From contig NZ_JAIPUL010000001.1 of assembly GCF_020180945.1 (NCBI RefSeq), positions 124,001-188,000 of the forward strand: a DNA stretch of 64,000 nucleotides, written 5' to 3'. Position 1 is the stretch's first letter; every line of letters begins with the position of its first letter. Shown here piece after piece: positions 54,234 to 63,012 of this stretch. The notes under the pieces were generated by a model that worked only from the letters and a program-made list of their open reading frames with translations, had not been told where the DNA came from and made no database searches. This DNA comes from Lacticaseibacillus kribbianus. Lineage in GTDB: Bacteria; Bacillota; Bacilli; Lactobacillales; Lactobacillaceae. The translations under genes and the position numbers were made by a program.

Positions 54234-55470
54234 GTTTTTCTAGTCTTGCGGAATCCAGCCGATCTAGGAAGCGTTGGTGGGTGACCGTTGTTATTATATC
54301 CGGTGTGTTCACGTAAGTTCGCGTGGTTGAAACACTGGAATGGGTTAGCGCACTGGAGATGTCTTCCATCGACGCACCACCTTGTCGTGCCAGGGTACTG
54401 AACGTGTGCCGCATCTTGTGTGGATGCAAGTAGACCAATTCAGGGTGCCGCCGATTGACTGACTTGATTCGTGCGTTGAGGTAGTCGGAGTAAAGTGGTT
54501 GGTTGCGAACACCCTCACGAGTAACGTAGGTGAATAGCCATTGCTCACCGTCTTGTTCTACCCCGATTGCTTCGAGCTGCTTGGCTTGCTCCGCCTTCCA
54601 TTCAGCCAGTAGATACAGAACATTCTGTGGTAGGGTCATAATGCTTTGCTTGTGTCCCTTGGTATCCTTGGCGTCGCGGTCACCATCGAGTGACTGAACC
54701 AGATACAACTTGCCAGCTTCCAAATCAATATGCTTCCACTGCAAAGCGTAGGATTCGCTCTTACGGTCGCCTAGGTGCAACGTTAGGAGGAATAGGGTGT
54801 AGTCGGCCAGAGATAGCTTACCGCGCTCATAGTCCTCTTTCGTGGCTTGTAGCCAGTTCAGAAGCTGCTCTGCGGTCAGGAACTCACCTTTCTTCACCCG
54901 CTCCTTCTTGAGCTTGTCCTTGTGTGGTTGCCCGACAAGGCGAAGGGACTTGCCAACGCGGTCGTATTCGATGTAGTCGAGGATCTCGGCAACTTCAAAC
55001 ATTTGGCGTACATACGCCTTAACCGTTTTAATATTAGCGAAGTGTTCTGACTTTTCCTTGAGCTGATCTACGACGAACTCTTTGTTGGAGTTCAGGTAGG
55101 TCATGGAGTAGGAGCCGAACATTGGCAGCAGGTGGTTCTTGAACAACCCACGTTGATATTCGACAGTAGCCTTAGTTGGGACAACCGGTGCCCGACCAGT
55201 GGAGCCAGTCAGATACAGCGGCATGAAGACATCTTTGTAGAACGTCTTGAACAGAATCTTACCTTTAAGCTCAAGAGACCGGGCATTGCCGTTCTTTTGG
55301 GCTTCTTTGATTTTCTTGTTGATCTCACGCTCCTTTGCGACTGCTGCTTGTTTGGTCGAGATGGTTTCCCGAAAACGGGTCTGCCCGGCGACGCCCATGA
55401 GTTCACGAACGGCTTTCGGATAGAAAACGCTGACCTGATAGGTGCCAGCTTTGGTTTTGGTGATTGACAT
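54208..55470 (-). CDS. int: Tyrosine-type site-specific integrase
   Basis: 420 residues. N-terminal arm-binding and SAM-like core-binding domains (about 1-190), then catalytic domain with R236 in LGDRKSE, H351-R354 in HPHKMRH, H377 and nucleophile Y386 in TTRTYVN: a complete set, so it may be active. AGGAGG fixes ATG 55470. Placed at the element's left end next to a probable attachment site, as in Tn916 relatives and prophages. Confidence 0.92.
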   Translation of the reverse strand: MSITKTKAGTYQVSVFYPKAVRELMGVAGQTRFRETISTKQAAVAKEREINKKIKEAQKNGNARSLELKGKILFKTFYKDVFMPLYLTGSTGRAPVVPTKATVEYQRGLFKNHLLPMFGSYSMTYLNSNKEFVVDQLKEKSEHFANIKTVKAYVRQMFEVAEILDYIEYDRVGKSLRLVGQPHKDKLKKERVKKGEFLTAEQLLNWLQATKEDYERGKLSLADYTLFLLTLHLGDRKSESYALQWKHIDLEAGKLYLVQSLDGDRDAKDTKGHKQSIMTLPQNVLYLLAEWKAEQAKQLEAIGVEQDGEQWLFTYVTREGVRNQPLYSDYLNARIKSVNRRHPELVYLHPHKMRHTFSTLARQGGASMEDISSALTHSSVSTTRTYVNTPDIITTVTHQRFLDRLDSARLEKQKDVQNSD

Positions 55471-55521
55471 AATGATTGACCTCCTGCTCAATAAGGCAGT
55501 GAGGCGTAAGACATCATTATA

Positions 55522-55794
55522 TTAACATCCAACACTCATGCCTTGCATCCATTTATCAAGTTCAATGCGATCAAATCTGACCGAGTTACCGATTGTGATC
55601 TTGGGTAAACCTAGCATGATCCAAACGTCTAACGTGTTGTACGAGACATTGAGATATTTGCAGGCTTCACCTTTTTTGAAGTAGCGGACGTTCAGCAGGG
55701 CTTCGTGCCGAACGCTGTTTACTTCCTCACGGATAATCTCAAACACCTTATTGCGAATCGTATCGATCTGTCCGTCGCTCAAAACGAAGGACAT
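55522..55794 (-). CDS. xis: Excisionase-like helix-turn-helix protein
   Basis: About 90 residues ending in a MerR-like/excisionase HTH: YFKKGEACKYLNVSYNTLDVWIMLGLPKITIGNSVRFDRIELDKWM. Start is uncertain: ATG 55794 lacks a ribosome binding site but directly follows (1 nt) the stop of a 24-codon frame (55796-55870), so coupling is possible; a TTG at 55836 is in frame too. A perfect GGAGGTGA (about 55860-55867) lies further up. Partner of int for excision. Confidence 0.75.
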   Translation of the reverse strand: MSFVLSDGQIDTIRNKVFEIIREEVNSVRHEALLNVRYFKKGEACKYLNVSYNTLDVWIMLGLPKITIGNSVRFDRIELDKWMQGMSVGC

Positions 55795-55836
55795 CTCATG
55801 GCGAGTTTCTTGGCTGATAGTGCCACTTCCCTTCAA

Positions 55837-56142
55837 GAGTTATTGTGTAAGGTGAGCGTATCACCTCCATTCAGAAAGTTGGTGAGGCAGCGCTGTTCAG
55901 CCCGGTTCCGACCGGCTAACTGATTCACAGTGAATCGGTTCTCCCGTTGCGTGGGAGTGACGTGCAAGTATCTGGCCTTGGTGTTCGCTCGCTCTGCGAG
56001 GTCATGGCGACGGCTGATGTTGCTGAACAACGCTATTCAGTTGTCAAAGGACACAGCGAGCAAAAGAAAATCCCGCTTCTGCATATACAGACAGCGGGAA
56101 CGGGTCGAAATGAAACCAAAATTAGAAAAAAGTTGAAATTTA
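55837..56142 (-). other. Gap in the integration module with a leftward terminator
   Basis: No credible protein gene. On the minus strand TCCCGCTGTCTG / CAGAAGCGGGA followed by TTTTCTTTTG (56061-56099) is a rho-independent terminator for the two regulatory genes upstream. The part next to xis contains GGAGGTGA and the short coupled frame described there. Confidence 0.65.
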
Positions 56143-56400
56143 TTATGTGCGAGTTAGTTGTGAACTGGATTCAGTGGATGATTGCGATAGGTGTTCAGCA
56201 ACATTAAAGCGCTGAACGCTGAATACAAATTTGATTTGAAGTTCTTGTTTCAAATCGGGATCGACATAGCTTTTTCCGTATGCAGCCTCACGATCGAAAT
56301 CGTAGCTGAACATATCGAGTAGTTGGGACATTGCCTCGGCGTTTCCGTCCTGCGCTGCTAAGATAACCGGGATCAGGTTATCGACCTCTGTATAATGCAT
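56143..56400 (-). CDS. Small HTH protein, Tn916 Orf8-like
   Basis: 85 residues; N-terminal NLIPVILAAQDGNAEAMSQLLDMFSYDF is the pattern of the helix-turn-helix domain of conjugative-transposon regulators. Start ATG 56400 follows GGAGGAG by 6 nt; an ATG at 56421 overlapping the upstream stop is less good. Works with the sigma-like gene just before it. Confidence 0.72.
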   Translation of the reverse strand: MHYTEVDNLIPVILAAQDGNAEAMSQLLDMFSYDFDREAAYGKSYVDPDLKQELQIKFVFSVQRFNVAEHLSQSSTESSSQLTRT

Positions 56401-56420
56401 TGAACACTCCTCCGTATTCA

Positions 56421-56819
56421 TTACATGTTCTCGTATGCTTCCTTAATCCGCGCTAGTGCCCGTCGCCGCCGCTTATTCACCCCCTGACTAGTTTTGCCGG
56501 TGCGGCTACCGATTTCCACGTCATTTAGTTCAGAATAGTAGTATTGATACAACACCATCTTATCAGCTGTGGAAAGGGTTGCAATGGCCGTGGCAAGACG
56601 TTCGTCTTCGATGAAGGATTCAAGGTGAGCAACTTCATCGTTGTTTAGAACATAGTCCTCAAGGTGCCCTGGTTCGGCGATTTCTTCCAGTAGCCAATCT
56701 TCGAGTGGGGTTTCTTTGATACGCTTGAGGTATTTCTGATGAATATTGATTCGTTCGTTCCGGAGAACCTGTTGCATGTACCTGATGAACATACGGGATA
56801 CCTCACGTTCATTACTCAT
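56421..56819 (-). CDS. Sigma-70-like regulator, Tn916 Orf7-like
   Basis: 132 residues. C-terminal region-4-type HTH: ADKMVLYQYYYSELNDVEIGSRTGKTSQGVNKRRRRALARI. In Tn916, the Orf7/Orf8 pair switches on transcription of int/xis and transfer genes. GGAGG ten nt before ATG 56819. Confidence 0.8.
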   Translation of the reverse strand: MSNEREVSRMFIRYMQQVLRNERINIHQKYLKRIKETPLEDWLLEEIAEPGHLEDYVLNNDEVAHLESFIEDERLATAIATLSTADKMVLYQYYYSELNDVEIGSRTGKTSQGVNKRRRRALARIKEAYENM

Positions 56820-56929
56820 AGTCTGATGACCTCCTAGTAAGCGGTTTTTTCGTACACAGATACAGACAATGTTTTCGCCCTGAAATGAAACTAAACTTCA
56901 ATTTTTGTGAGTACTGTGCCAGAAAGTGC

Positions 56930-56963
56930 AAAACAAAAACCACTAGCTAGTTAGCCAGTGGTA
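56930..56963 (-). terminator. Rho-independent terminator (leftward)
   Basis: Minus strand: ACCACTGGCTA-ACT-AGCTAGTGGT then TTTTTGTTTT. It ends the membrane-protein gene at 57125-57946. Confidence 0.85.
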
Positions 56964-57124
56964 TCTTGACGGTATATAAAAACATCTCTGATCGAAGATT
57001 CCCGTGATTGATAATCTGTGAACTGTGAATGTAAACAATTGGTTATCAATCATTGAACGGTGAATTAGTTAGCGGGTTGTTAGCCATAAAAATATGATTG
57101 GACGAAATCGGAAAGGCTCATCAT
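56964..57124. other. AT-rich gap with inverted repeat
   Basis: GATTGATAA (57006-57014) and TTATCAATC (57043-57051) form a perfect 9-bp inverted repeat 28 bp apart. No gene. Could be a remnant of the integration event or a hairpin within the 3' untranslated region. Confidence 0.4.
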
Positions 57125-57946
57125 TTAACCAATGGGCTTAGTAGAAGCTACGTGCATTTTATAGTGGTGACTAACCCAAAATGTGATGATACCAACAACC
57201 ATTAACGTTCCTGCAAGCCAACCGGTCGTTTCAAACATCTGACCTACGGCAGCCCGCACTGCTGGAGTCAAAGCCTGCTGCATCGATTCGGGTAGTTGGG
57301 CAGTAACGATGAGACCCGTTGTCGCCCAAATTAACCCCCAAATCATACCGCCAATAATTAGACCACCGCTAACGGTATCCGCCACCACGCGCCATTGTCT
57401 CCGGAGTATAAACCCACTGATTCCGGCCCCCAAAAGGACAAAACCCAATATCAAGCAAAGGGTCACCATGGCATCACGAGTATTTACCACGACGCCTCTG
57501 AGGTGCTTGGCCTGATCACTTAAGGCACCATCGATGGCACTATGTAGTTTCGGCTTCAATCGGTCATACATACGGCTGAACATCCCAGATGGACCTATGT
57601 TGCCAAGCGCCTGTTCCAGTTGATCGTCCAGGGGTTGGTAATCCACCAGACTGCCTCGGCCGACGTATGATTCCGCCACTAGTCCTTCAATGATCGGGGT
57701 CATCACTTGATGTGTCAGCACCCCATCGATCACCGAGGCGACGATCGGAATATTGAGCTTCTCTTGCGCCTTGCTCTTGGCAACTTCAACGATGCCATCT
57801 TCAAAATCAGTTCCCGTTGCCACCTCGGTGACAAACTCGCGGTTCAATAATGTACTCTGAATGGTCGTGATCGACATGGTCAACACGACCGCCAGTCCTG
57901 TCAGTACAGCCAATAACCACACAACAGGCTTGGTTCTTGAAGTCAT
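57125..57946 (-). CDS. Membrane protein of unknown function
   Basis: 273 residues. One N-terminal membrane helix, an outside region of ~130 residues without Cys, then three helices near the C-terminus. I do not recognise a family. AAGGAG fixes ATG 57946. It is separated from the DUF2871 gene by a terminator but lies in the same direction, so it is perhaps a partly read-through member of the TetR-controlled operon. Confidence 0.75.
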   Translation of the reverse strand: MTSRTKPVVWLLAVLTGLAVVLTMSITTIQSTLLNREFVTEVATGTDFEDGIVEVAKSKAQEKLNIPIVASVIDGVLTHQVMTPIIEGLVAESYVGRGSLVDYQPLDDQLEQALGNIGPSGMFSRMYDRLKPKLHSAIDGALSDQAKHLRGVVVNTRDAMVTLCLILGFVLLGAGISGFILRRQWRVVADTVSGGLIIGGMIWGLIWATTGLIVTAQLPESMQQALTPAVRAAVGQMFETTGWLAGTLMVVGIITFWVSHHYKMHVASTKPIG

Positions 57947-57966
57947 CTTGGACACTCCTTTGCATT

Positions 57967-58001
57967 AAAAAGGCGCCGGCAGGCTTCTCGCCACCGGCGC
58001 C
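57967..58001 (-). terminator. Rho-independent terminator (leftward)
   Basis: Minus strand: GGCGCCGG / CCGGCGCC stem with ~14-nt loop, then TTTTTAAT. Confidence 0.82.
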
Positions 58002-58023
58002 AACTACTTCCTGCAGCAACACA

Positions 58024-58470
58024 CTAGTTGAATCTGGCTTTACGCTTGGCAAACTCGCCAACAAACGTCTGCTTCACGGCCCACAAGAGCAAGAACAAGG
58101 CCACGGCAACACCGATATGGCTTAGTCCTGCGATGCCCGATAAGGCGGCGCTGGCGCCACCGGTCAATTCAGTCGCGGTGACTTGCACCACACCGCGGAT
58201 TGCCATTGTGATGGCCATCACTGGAAAGGCGACGTTGTAAAGCCAGAAGAAGATCCTAAAGCGCTTGTTATCGACAAGCGCCGGGGCTTGTAACATCGCC
58301 ACCGCCACCAGCGCGAACACGCCGACACCCAAAGCCATCAAGTGCGTATGCACCACGCCCAACACGGTTGGACCGGTGAAATTAAGGGCCTTGGTAAACT
58401 CGCGATAGAACACCCCAGCGACCATTGCGGCCACGAGGTAGATCAGACTGACGTTCATGATTTTGCGCAT
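58024..58470 (-). CDS. DUF2871 membrane protein
   Basis: 148 residues, four helices; REFTKALNFTGPTVLGVVHTHLMALG is the DUF2871 signature (His in a membrane helix). Function unknown. Its start overlaps the end of the next upstream gene by 16 nt. Confidence 0.82.
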   Translation of the reverse strand: MRKIMNVSLIYLVAAMVAGVFYREFTKALNFTGPTVLGVVHTHLMALGVGVFALVAVAMLQAPALVDNKRFRIFFWLYNVAFPVMAITMAIRGVVQVTATELTGGASAALSGIAGLSHIGVAVALFLLLWAVKQTFVGEFAKRKARFN

Positions 58471-58886
58471 TGTCCTGTCCTCCTTATGCCTCTGACATAG
58501 TCAATTCCAAACAAGATTCCCGCAAGAAACAACGCAGCGCCAAGTCCCGTGTAGAACACAGCGATGAAACGATCAGGCAAAAGGTTCATGACGCGGATCG
58601 TCACCCCGCCGCCCATCATGATTGCCATGATGATGAAAGACTTGAGGTCAAAGAAGTGGAAGAACCACAGCTTATCCATCTCGTAGGCGAGAATGCGGGT
58701 ATTGTGCTTGCGTTCGAGCTTGGAGAAAACCATGAACCAGAAGCTGGCGAACACGATCAGGGACAACCCGTAGTTCAGCGGCTTAGTAAATGTCGCGTAG
58801 CTATCGATCCCGATCTTTAGCACGTTGAAGCCGGCGATCAACCAAACAATGCTGGCGATCAACAGTAAGTTCACCTTGCGGACCAT
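58455..58886 (-). CDS. Small membrane protein of unknown function
   Basis: 143 residues with four membrane helices; FSKLERKHNTRILAYEMDKLWFFHFFDLKSF forms a charged loop between helices 2 and 3. Overlaps the DUF2871 gene. Downstream of the ABC ATPase by ~50 bp on the same strand, suggesting one operon. GGAGG before ATG. Confidence 0.75.
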   Translation of the reverse strand: MVRKVNLLLIASIVWLIAGFNVLKIGIDSYATFTKPLNYGLSLIVFASFWFMVFSKLERKHNTRILAYEMDKLWFFHFFDLKSFIIMAIMMGGGVTIRVMNLLPDRFIAVFYTGLGAALFLAGILFGIDYVRGIRRTGQCAKS

Positions 58887-58936
58887 GGCGTTCCTCCTTA
58901 TTTAATCGTAACAAGCTGCGGGGACAGCGGCCAACC

Positions 58937-59623
58937 TTAGGCTTTGACGACTTCCTTCTTGGTCAGGTAGCCGTCTTTCATCTCGTACAGGTGGTCGGCG
59001 GAATCGATCAGCCGGGCATCGTGGGTCACTACAACCACGGCCTTGTTGTGCTTGATGGCGAGGTCTTTCAGCAAATCGCCGACCACGGCGACGCGGGAGC
59101 TATCCAGCGCTGCGGTTGGTTCATCGGCCAAGATGATCGCTGGGTTCGGGTACAAGGCGCGGGCAATGGCAACACGCTGCTGCTGACCACCAGACAGTTC
59201 GCCTGGGTACTTGTTCAACAGGTTCTTGATACCGAGCGTGTCTAGCACGTCATCGAGTTCTTCTTTAGAAAGGTTCCCGTTTGGCTTCACTTTGTCGACC
59301 AGCTTGAATTGGTCGGCCACGGTCAGGTATGGCAACAGGTGGTAAGCCTGTAAGACAAACCCAATGGAATCTAGGCGCAAGGCGTCGCGTTTCTTCTTGG
59401 AGCGCTCGTTGTAGGCCACGCCGTTGACTTCCACAGTCCCGGAAGTCGGGGTGAGCAGGCCGCCTGCGATCGTCAGGAAGGTACTCTTACCGGAACCCGA
59501 AGGCCCCATGATCAAGCTCAGCGTGCCTGGTTCTGCTTCAAAGTTCACATCGTGCAGCACGTGCACTTCGGCGGTACCACTACCAAAGATTTGATTAACA
59601 TTTTTTACGGAAAATGAGCTCAT
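58937..59623 (-). CDS. ABC transporter ATPase (MacB/LolD type)
   Basis: 228 residues. Walker A GPSGSGKST, signature LSGGQQQRVAIAR, Walker B AIILADEPTAALD, H-loop VVVVTHD. Pairs with the FtsX-type permease whose last codons (GGA GGT TAA) carry this gene's ribosome binding site. Start ATG 59623. Confidence 0.95.
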   Translation of the reverse strand: MSSFSVKNVNQIFGSGTAEVHVLHDVNFEAEPGTLSLIMGPSGSGKSTFLTIAGGLLTPTSGTVEVNGVAYNERSKKKRDALRLDSIGFVLQAYHLLPYLTVADQFKLVDKVKPNGNLSKEELDDVLDTLGIKNLLNKYPGELSGGQQQRVAIARALYPNPAIILADEPTAALDSSRVAVVGDLLKDLAIKHNKAVVVVTHDARLIDSADHLYEMKDGYLTKKEVVKA

Positions 59624-59627
59624 AGAA

Positions 59628-60683
59628 TTAACCTCCAATAACGGATACAGGATCGACACTCAACACGGACTTGATCGGAATCAAACCACCGATCATGGCC
59701 ATCGCCAGCAGGCCGCCGCCAACGGCACTCAAGACAGGAATATCAAAGGCCATTGGAATGCTTGCTGGGATAATGAAGGCTGTTGCCGTCGTCAGTAGGG
59801 TGGCGATGATCAAGCCACTCACAACCAGCAGAACGGACTGGGAAACAGTTGCCATCACCAGAACCTTGCTTGGAATCCCTTGGGCGCGCAATACCGCGTA
59901 GTTCGGGAGCTTCTGCATGGTCAAGATGTACAATAAGACGGCGATAATGATCAGGGAGATTACCATCAAGAAGGCGATCATGATGATAAATGTCGTGGTC
60001 TGGGCCTGGTAACCAGGGAGCTTTTCGATGACGGTCTGCTTATTGTAGGTCTTGGCACCTTTTTCGGTGTTCTTGTACTTGGCGTTCTTGGAAACCACAG
60101 CTGAAGTGATTGGGCCAACGGTGATGCCGCGCAGGTCGCGCCAGGTTTGGAGCTGGCCATAAACGACTGGGGCGACGTTCATCTTAGCATCTTCGGTGAA
60201 ACCGACGATGGTGTACTTGGTCTTGTCGTCGTTGAGTTTGAACTTACTGCCGAGCTTGTAGCCTTCGAGCTTGAAGGAGGTATCAACCACCAGCTCGTGG
60301 GCCTTCTTAACGTTGCGGCCGCTTTCGAGTTTGATATTCTTGTAAACAAATTGGTTAGACTTCAAGCCAATGAATACTGCGGAGGTCTGCTTATGGCCCT
60401 TAGCGTTGGCGACCACCGAGGTTTCCCCAATCAGGGCTTCATTTTTGGTGATCTTACCAGCTTCCTTCTCGGTCAGAAAGGACTGGCGCATATCCACGTT
60501 GGCGCTTGAGTTCAGCGTAATGCGATCGACGCCCCATGAATTGATGGCGTCAGTGTTTTGCCGAGCCAAACCCAGGGCCAAGCTGGTCAAGATGAAGATT
60601 AAGTATCCGATCAGCACGATCATTGAGACGATCAGGCCGGAGCGGATCTTCTCTTTCTTGATTTCTTTAAGGGCTAAGAACAT
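59628..60683 (-). CDS. ABC transporter permease (FtsX/MacB type)
   Basis: 351 residues. One N-terminal helix, a large outside domain (about 45-220) and three C-terminal helices, the MacB/DevC layout. Such pairs export peptides, lipids or drugs, or give resistance to them. AAGGAG before ATG 60683. 22 bp after the TetR gene, so co-transcribed with it. Confidence 0.93.
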   Translation of the reverse strand: MFLALKEIKKEKIRSGLIVSMIVLIGYLIFILTSLALGLARQNTDAINSWGVDRITLNSSANVDMRQSFLTEKEAGKITKNEALIGETSVVANAKGHKQTSAVFIGLKSNQFVYKNIKLESGRNVKKAHELVVDTSFKLEGYKLGSKFKLNDDKTKYTIVGFTEDAKMNVAPVVYGQLQTWRDLRGITVGPITSAVVSKNAKYKNTEKGAKTYNKQTVIEKLPGYQAQTTTFIIMIAFLMVISLIIIAVLLYILTMQKLPNYAVLRAQGIPSKVLVMATVSQSVLLVVSGLIIATLLTTATAFIIPASIPMAFDIPVLSAVGGGLLAMAMIGGLIPIKSVLSVDPVSVIGG

Positions 60684-60705
60684 AGTGGCATTTCTCCTTT
60701 AATGA

Positions 60706-61215
60706 TTAACGTTTTTGCAAAACTGTGCGCAGCTGTTCGATACGCTGATCCATACTGTCTGGATCCAATACGATGTCGCGCACGGTCTGATGGTACAAGA
60801 CCGTGATTGCCCAGCGTGCCGGGGCGTCTGCGCCATCGACGAGCTTAGTTGGTTCACTGCCGAGGAAGCCTTCGTTGTAGCGATAGTGCTGTTCAATCAA
60901 TTTACGGTAGCCAGCCTTGTCGGTTTCAACAACGAATTGACGAATTGAATTCATATAGGCATCAACGTTATCAACCGTAGGCATTTCTGGCATGGTGCGA
61001 TGAATTTCATACATGGCGACTCCAAACACATAATTGTAAGCGTCCGGCAGGTCAGCGAAGTATTTGTAGAAGGCACCGCGGGCAATCCCAGCGTCCTTCA
61101 CGATTCGCGCGACTTGCGCTTCGGCCAAGGGATACTGCGAGAATTCATTTAGCAGCGCGTCACGAACGCGCGCTTGTTTTTCTTCGCTTAAATGATGAAA
61201 TGTTGGTAATACCAT
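60706..61215 (-). CDS. TetR-family repressor of the ABC exporter
   Basis: 169 residues. N-terminal HTH: EKQARVRDALLNEFSQYPLAEAQVARIVKDAGIARGAFYKYF. First gene of the leftward operon. Two related palindromes lie in its promoter region, which fits autorepression of regulator and exporter together. Confidence 0.9.
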   Translation of the reverse strand: MVLPTFHHLSEEKQARVRDALLNEFSQYPLAEAQVARIVKDAGIARGAFYKYFADLPDAYNYVFGVAMYEIHRTMPEMPTVDNVDAYMNSIRQFVVETDKAGYRKLIEQHYRYNEGFLGSEPTKLVDGADAPARWAITVLYHQTVRDIVLDPDSMDQRIEQLRTVLQKR

Positions 61216-61240
61216 GATTGCAACCTCACTTTCCGGAATC

Positions 61241-61301
61241 GGTGACGCCGTGTCACCCTGTCGACATTTATTAGTATAGCAGACGGTGACACGGTGTCAA
61301 C
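61241..61301 (-). promoter_or_regulatory. TetR promoter and paired operators
   Basis: Leftward promoter TTGACA (61300-61295), 16 bp, TATACT (61278-61273). Operator 1 TGACACGGTGTCA (61287-61299) overlaps the -35; operator 2 GGTGACGCCGTGTCACC (61241-61257) lies just past the start point. They are alternative versions of the same dyad, 45 bp apart. Confidence 0.75.
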
Positions 61302-61342
61302 ATTATTTTGAAAAAGTTCCTGAATGGGCTAGAAGACGAATT

Positions 61343-61378
61343 AAAAAAATACGCCTAGACCCATGGGGGACTAAGCGT
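61343..61378 (-). terminator. Rho-independent terminator of PEP carboxylase
   Basis: Minus strand: CGCTTAG..CCCATGGG..CTAGGCG then ATTTTTTT. Confidence 0.8.
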
Positions 61379-61401
61379 TGGTAAATTGAATTTATTTTTG
61401 A

Positions 61402-62913
61402 TTAACCAAGGAAGTGTCGCAGTTGCGCTTGCCGGTTGATCAAGGCAGTCACCGCAATGCTGGCACCGTCCTTGATCTGCGCGATCTGCTGGGCCAACTC
61501 ATAGTGCAATTCCTGTTCTTGGGTTTGGGGCGCCAGCTCGAAGCCGAGGATTCTCTGCAAGGTCAGAATATCTTCTTCCACCTCATGCCAGGCCGGGTTG
61601 GTCGCGGCTAGGATCGCCAAGCTGTTCATATTAACGTACTGGGCCAGCTCGGCGAAGTCCTTTTGCATATCTGGGTAATGCCGCACTAAAACGCCAAGGC
61701 TCTCAGCTGGTAATGCCGCCAGCGCCCGACCGAAGCCGATAAATTCTGGCGGGACACCGATGGCATAAAACGAGCCGGTGAAGTTGATTGCGCGCGGCAA
61801 GGCTTGCCCGTCCACTTCGCGCGAGTATCCTAGAACGCCCACGTGCTGGCGTCGATCGCGGCGCTTGGGAAACGCGGTGAAAATCGGCTGCATGTCCGGG
61901 ATCAGGTTGTCTAGCGTCTGGCGGTAGAAGGTGGCCGACTGTTCGGCGACCTGAATCATCACGGCCTGGTCGGCGGAATCAATCGTCAAGGGGGTTACTT
62001 GAGGCAGCGTCTGCTTCAACTGGGCAATCGCGTCTTGCACCTCTGGCAGCGGGAAGTCATACCGGAAGGCACTCTGAACCGTCACCGTACGCACGCCAGC
62101 GAACTCCTTGACGAAGCGATCGATACGACGGGGTGACAGGCCGCCACGGAAAATTGCGGACCCCATGCCGACAATCGGGTAAACGGGAATCTGCTCATCG
62201 GCCGCAAACTCATACAGACGCGCGATGGCCAGCTTGTTTCCGATGATGGCGTTCATAAATCCTGATGATAAGGCAGAATCAGAACCCGCCAGGAACACGC
62301 GTAAGTAGTCTGGGCGGTAGCCGAAATGTTCTTCATGCAGCTTGAGGTACTCGTGAAGAATCTCGGGTGCATGTAGCTGTGTCTCAAAATTCTCGAATAA
62401 CGGGATCATCTCGATGTGATCGCCGTTCTCACGCTGATTGGTAAAGACCTGTTGCTTGAAGTGTGCGAGCTGCTCAAAGCGGTCTTGCATCTCGATCAGC
62501 TGATCCGCACTTTGGGCCATCGGTAAGATGGCCTCAAACAATGGCCGTGAATCAAACTGTAAATCGTGTGCGAAGTCTTCGGCCGACAAGAAGGTAGTCA
62601 TGGCCTGCATCAAGCTGTAACCTTCTTCTTCCCAGATGTTCGGAAAACGAAACGTGATGAATTTGTCTCGCCCCAATTCGTGGGTTTTGAAGTAGTCGTA
62701 CTGCGTGGAAAATAGGCGGTCAACCACCGCTGCGTCGGCGTGCTTACCTTCCCAGTCCCACATATACTCATCGACGTCAAGGTCGGCAAAATTCTTGTAC
62801 GCCTCGGTCGTCTCTGTATACGCTGAAATGAAAGGGTTCTGGTTCACGTCCCAAAACGCTGCCCCTGCGTTATCCGGGTGTTGGGTGCCCATCGTGACTG
62901 GAATACTGCGCAT
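61402..62913 (-). CDS. ppcA: Phosphoenolpyruvate carboxylase, archaeal type
   Basis: 503 residues, about half the size of usual bacterial PEPC. MGTQHPDN (8-15) and the EYMWDWEGKH and FRFPNIWEEE strings are marks of the archaeal-type family, known also from Leuconostoc, Oenococcus and clostridia. Makes oxaloacetate from PEP and bicarbonate for aspartate synthesis. AGGAG before ATG 62913. Monocistronic with its own terminator. Confidence 0.95.
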   Translation of the reverse strand: MRSIPVTMGTQHPDNAGAAFWDVNQNPFISAYTETTEAYKNFADLDVDEYMWDWEGKHADAAVVDRLFSTQYDYFKTHELGRDKFITFRFPNIWEEEGYSLMQAMTTFLSAEDFAHDLQFDSRPLFEAILPMAQSADQLIEMQDRFEQLAHFKQQVFTNQRENGDHIEMIPLFENFETQLHAPEILHEYLKLHEEHFGYRPDYLRVFLAGSDSALSSGFMNAIIGNKLAIARLYEFAADEQIPVYPIVGMGSAIFRGGLSPRRIDRFVKEFAGVRTVTVQSAFRYDFPLPEVQDAIAQLKQTLPQVTPLTIDSADQAVMIQVAEQSATFYRQTLDNLIPDMQPIFTAFPKRRDRRQHVGVLGYSREVDGQALPRAINFTGSFYAIGVPPEFIGFGRALAALPAESLGVLVRHYPDMQKDFAELAQYVNMNSLAILAATNPAWHEVEEDILTLQRILGFELAPQTQEQELHYELAQQIAQIKDGASIAVTALINRQAQLRHFLG

Positions 62914-63012
62914 TATGTCTACTCCTATGATTGTTTTTAATTTTGTAACCCCACGAAAATATATAGGGTTACTATAAATTATATCACCAAAAAATTCTGG
63001 AACCAGCTAATG

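Larger units (their letters stand above)
54137..56856. mobile_element. Compact Tn916-like integration module
   Basis: Contains int, an excisionase-like gene and two small regulatory genes resembling orf8 and orf7 of Tn916, all leftward and of clearly lower GC than the genes before. Conjugation and cargo genes are absent. TTTTCGTACA occurs at 54137-54146 (between rpmE2 and int) and again at 56847-56856 (beyond the orf7-like gene), a candidate attachment-site repeat. A 10-bp inverted repeat TCGTACAAAT..ATTTGTACGA (54139-54175) overlaps the left copy. Borders are inferred. Confidence 0.55.
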
